Positions 63,441 to 64,000 of a stretch of DNA of 64,000 bases are shown one piece after another. Numbering within the stretch: the stretch's first letter is position 1; the number at the start of each line of letters is the position of its first letter. A program made the translations under genes and the position numbers. The notes beneath the pieces are model-generated. The model was not told the origin of the DNA. It ran no database searches and saw nothing but the letters and a program-made list of their open reading frames with translations. The stretch comes from Saturnia japonica (lineage: Eukaryota > Arthropoda > Insecta > Lepidoptera > Saturniidae). The DNA is taken from contig CM065319.1 in the NCBI GenBank assembly GCA_033032175.1, positions 16,465,018 through 16,529,017 of the forward strand, in the 5' to 3' direction.

Positions 63441-64000
63441 TAACTTTTAATTCTGACTTTACCAGTTCCAGAGATTAACGCCATCAATAACTTATTTAGT
63501 TGTATTTTGAACTTTAGTGTTAGTTTAGTCCTTCTTTGGCTATCTACAAAATCTGTCTGCAAGAACCTATCAGTGTTTCGACAACTGTATTTTGAGATAA
63601 ATTCTCTCTAGGCTTAGCTGATATCGCCTTTGGCTATATAGTCACTAAACATCAGATAAGATTATAATCAAACTATAGATTATAAAAAACTGTTGTTTTT
63701 GGCAGTAATTTTGAAATCCTATTAAGTACAAATATTTTTTAAGCGGTCTAAAAGACATTACTTCGTTTTTATATACAGTGTAAGGATTTAACAAAAACCA
63801 TTTCGCACCATTGTCTCGCATCGAAAGCCCTATGTGTTCTTTAACCTGAATATCTTTAAACAAACTTAAGTTCGTAACTTGATATTTACGTTTTGAACTT
63901 TATTACTACACACATCGGTTGTTTGAAATGAATTTAATACCTTAGGAGGGTAACCACAGCATCTCTGTAACTCGTGTTCGAGAATTAACGGTAAATCTTG
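63441..64000. other. Non-coding stretch to the window edge
   Basis: May include decayed upstream LINE sequence up to ~63500. Otherwise nothing recognised. Confidence 0.3.

Noticed and set aside
1..64000. CRISPR arrays, bacterial operons, rRNA genes, endogenous virus genes
   Set aside because: Read for and not found. The regular repeats are microsatellites or dispersed transposons, and all reverse transcriptases belong to non-LTR elements without gag/env or LTRs.

Overview
The window looks like intronic and intergenic DNA from an insect nuclear genome, most likely a moth or butterfly (Lepidoptera). The evidence is AT-rich non-coding DNA, exons bounded by GT/AG splice sites, and a dense mix of mariner, hAT, CR1-like LINE, RTE-like and tRNA-derived SINE sequences of kinds I associate with lepidopteran genomes. 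The species assignment is inference. There are no bacterial operons, CRISPR arrays or rRNA genes.

Host genes are few and incomplete. At 1328-2492 (+) lie the last two coding exons of a gene that enters from the left; its product ends in a proline-rich, then basic, Ser/Thr-rich tail. At 28848-29538 (+) is an exon with a start codon, a signal peptide and a strongly acidic, sequon-rich secreted protein; a CpG-rich stretch at 12.1-12.9 kb ending in a perfect splice donor may be an upstream exon. At 40725-40872 (+) is an Arg-rich candidate exon with good splice borders. I could not name any of these products.

Most of what can be named is mobile DNA. At 1-1056 (-) an uninterrupted DD41D Tc1/mariner-type transposase runs off the left edge. 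At 57416-58695 (-) a DD34D mariner has matching terminal inverted repeats, TA flanks and an intact 339-residue transposase. At 26215-27444 (+) a second, different mariner is broken. At 31019-33286 (-) a hAT element has likely 8-bp target duplications and a decayed ZBED/GTF2IRD2-like transposase. At about 17000-21048 (+) a near full-length CR1-like LINE is broken by frameshifts and has lost an endonuclease aspartate; at least six 5'-truncated or remnant relatives occur elsewhere (3.5, 6.6, 9.5, 14.3, 34.4 and 62.2 kb). C-terminal remnants of other LINEs lie at 9.9, 41.7 and 51.6 kb.

The rest is filled by short repeats: two tRNA-derived SINE families (A at 15.4, 48.4, 49.7 and 53.2 kb; B at 27.9, 42.8 and 53.6 kb), RTE-like retroposons (53.5, 59.3, 60.2 and 62.0 kb among others), MITEs and fold-backs (7.4, 23.3, 23.5, 34.6, 44.6 and 49.0 kb) and several multi-copy families I cannot name, labelled P, T, W, X, Y and Z here. 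SINE A shares its 3' end with the LINE remnant at 41.7 kb, which suggests it uses that LINE's retrotransposition machinery. I found no undescribed defence or metabolic system; the novelty is in transposon state, SINE/LINE pairing, fold-back elements and unnamed host exons.
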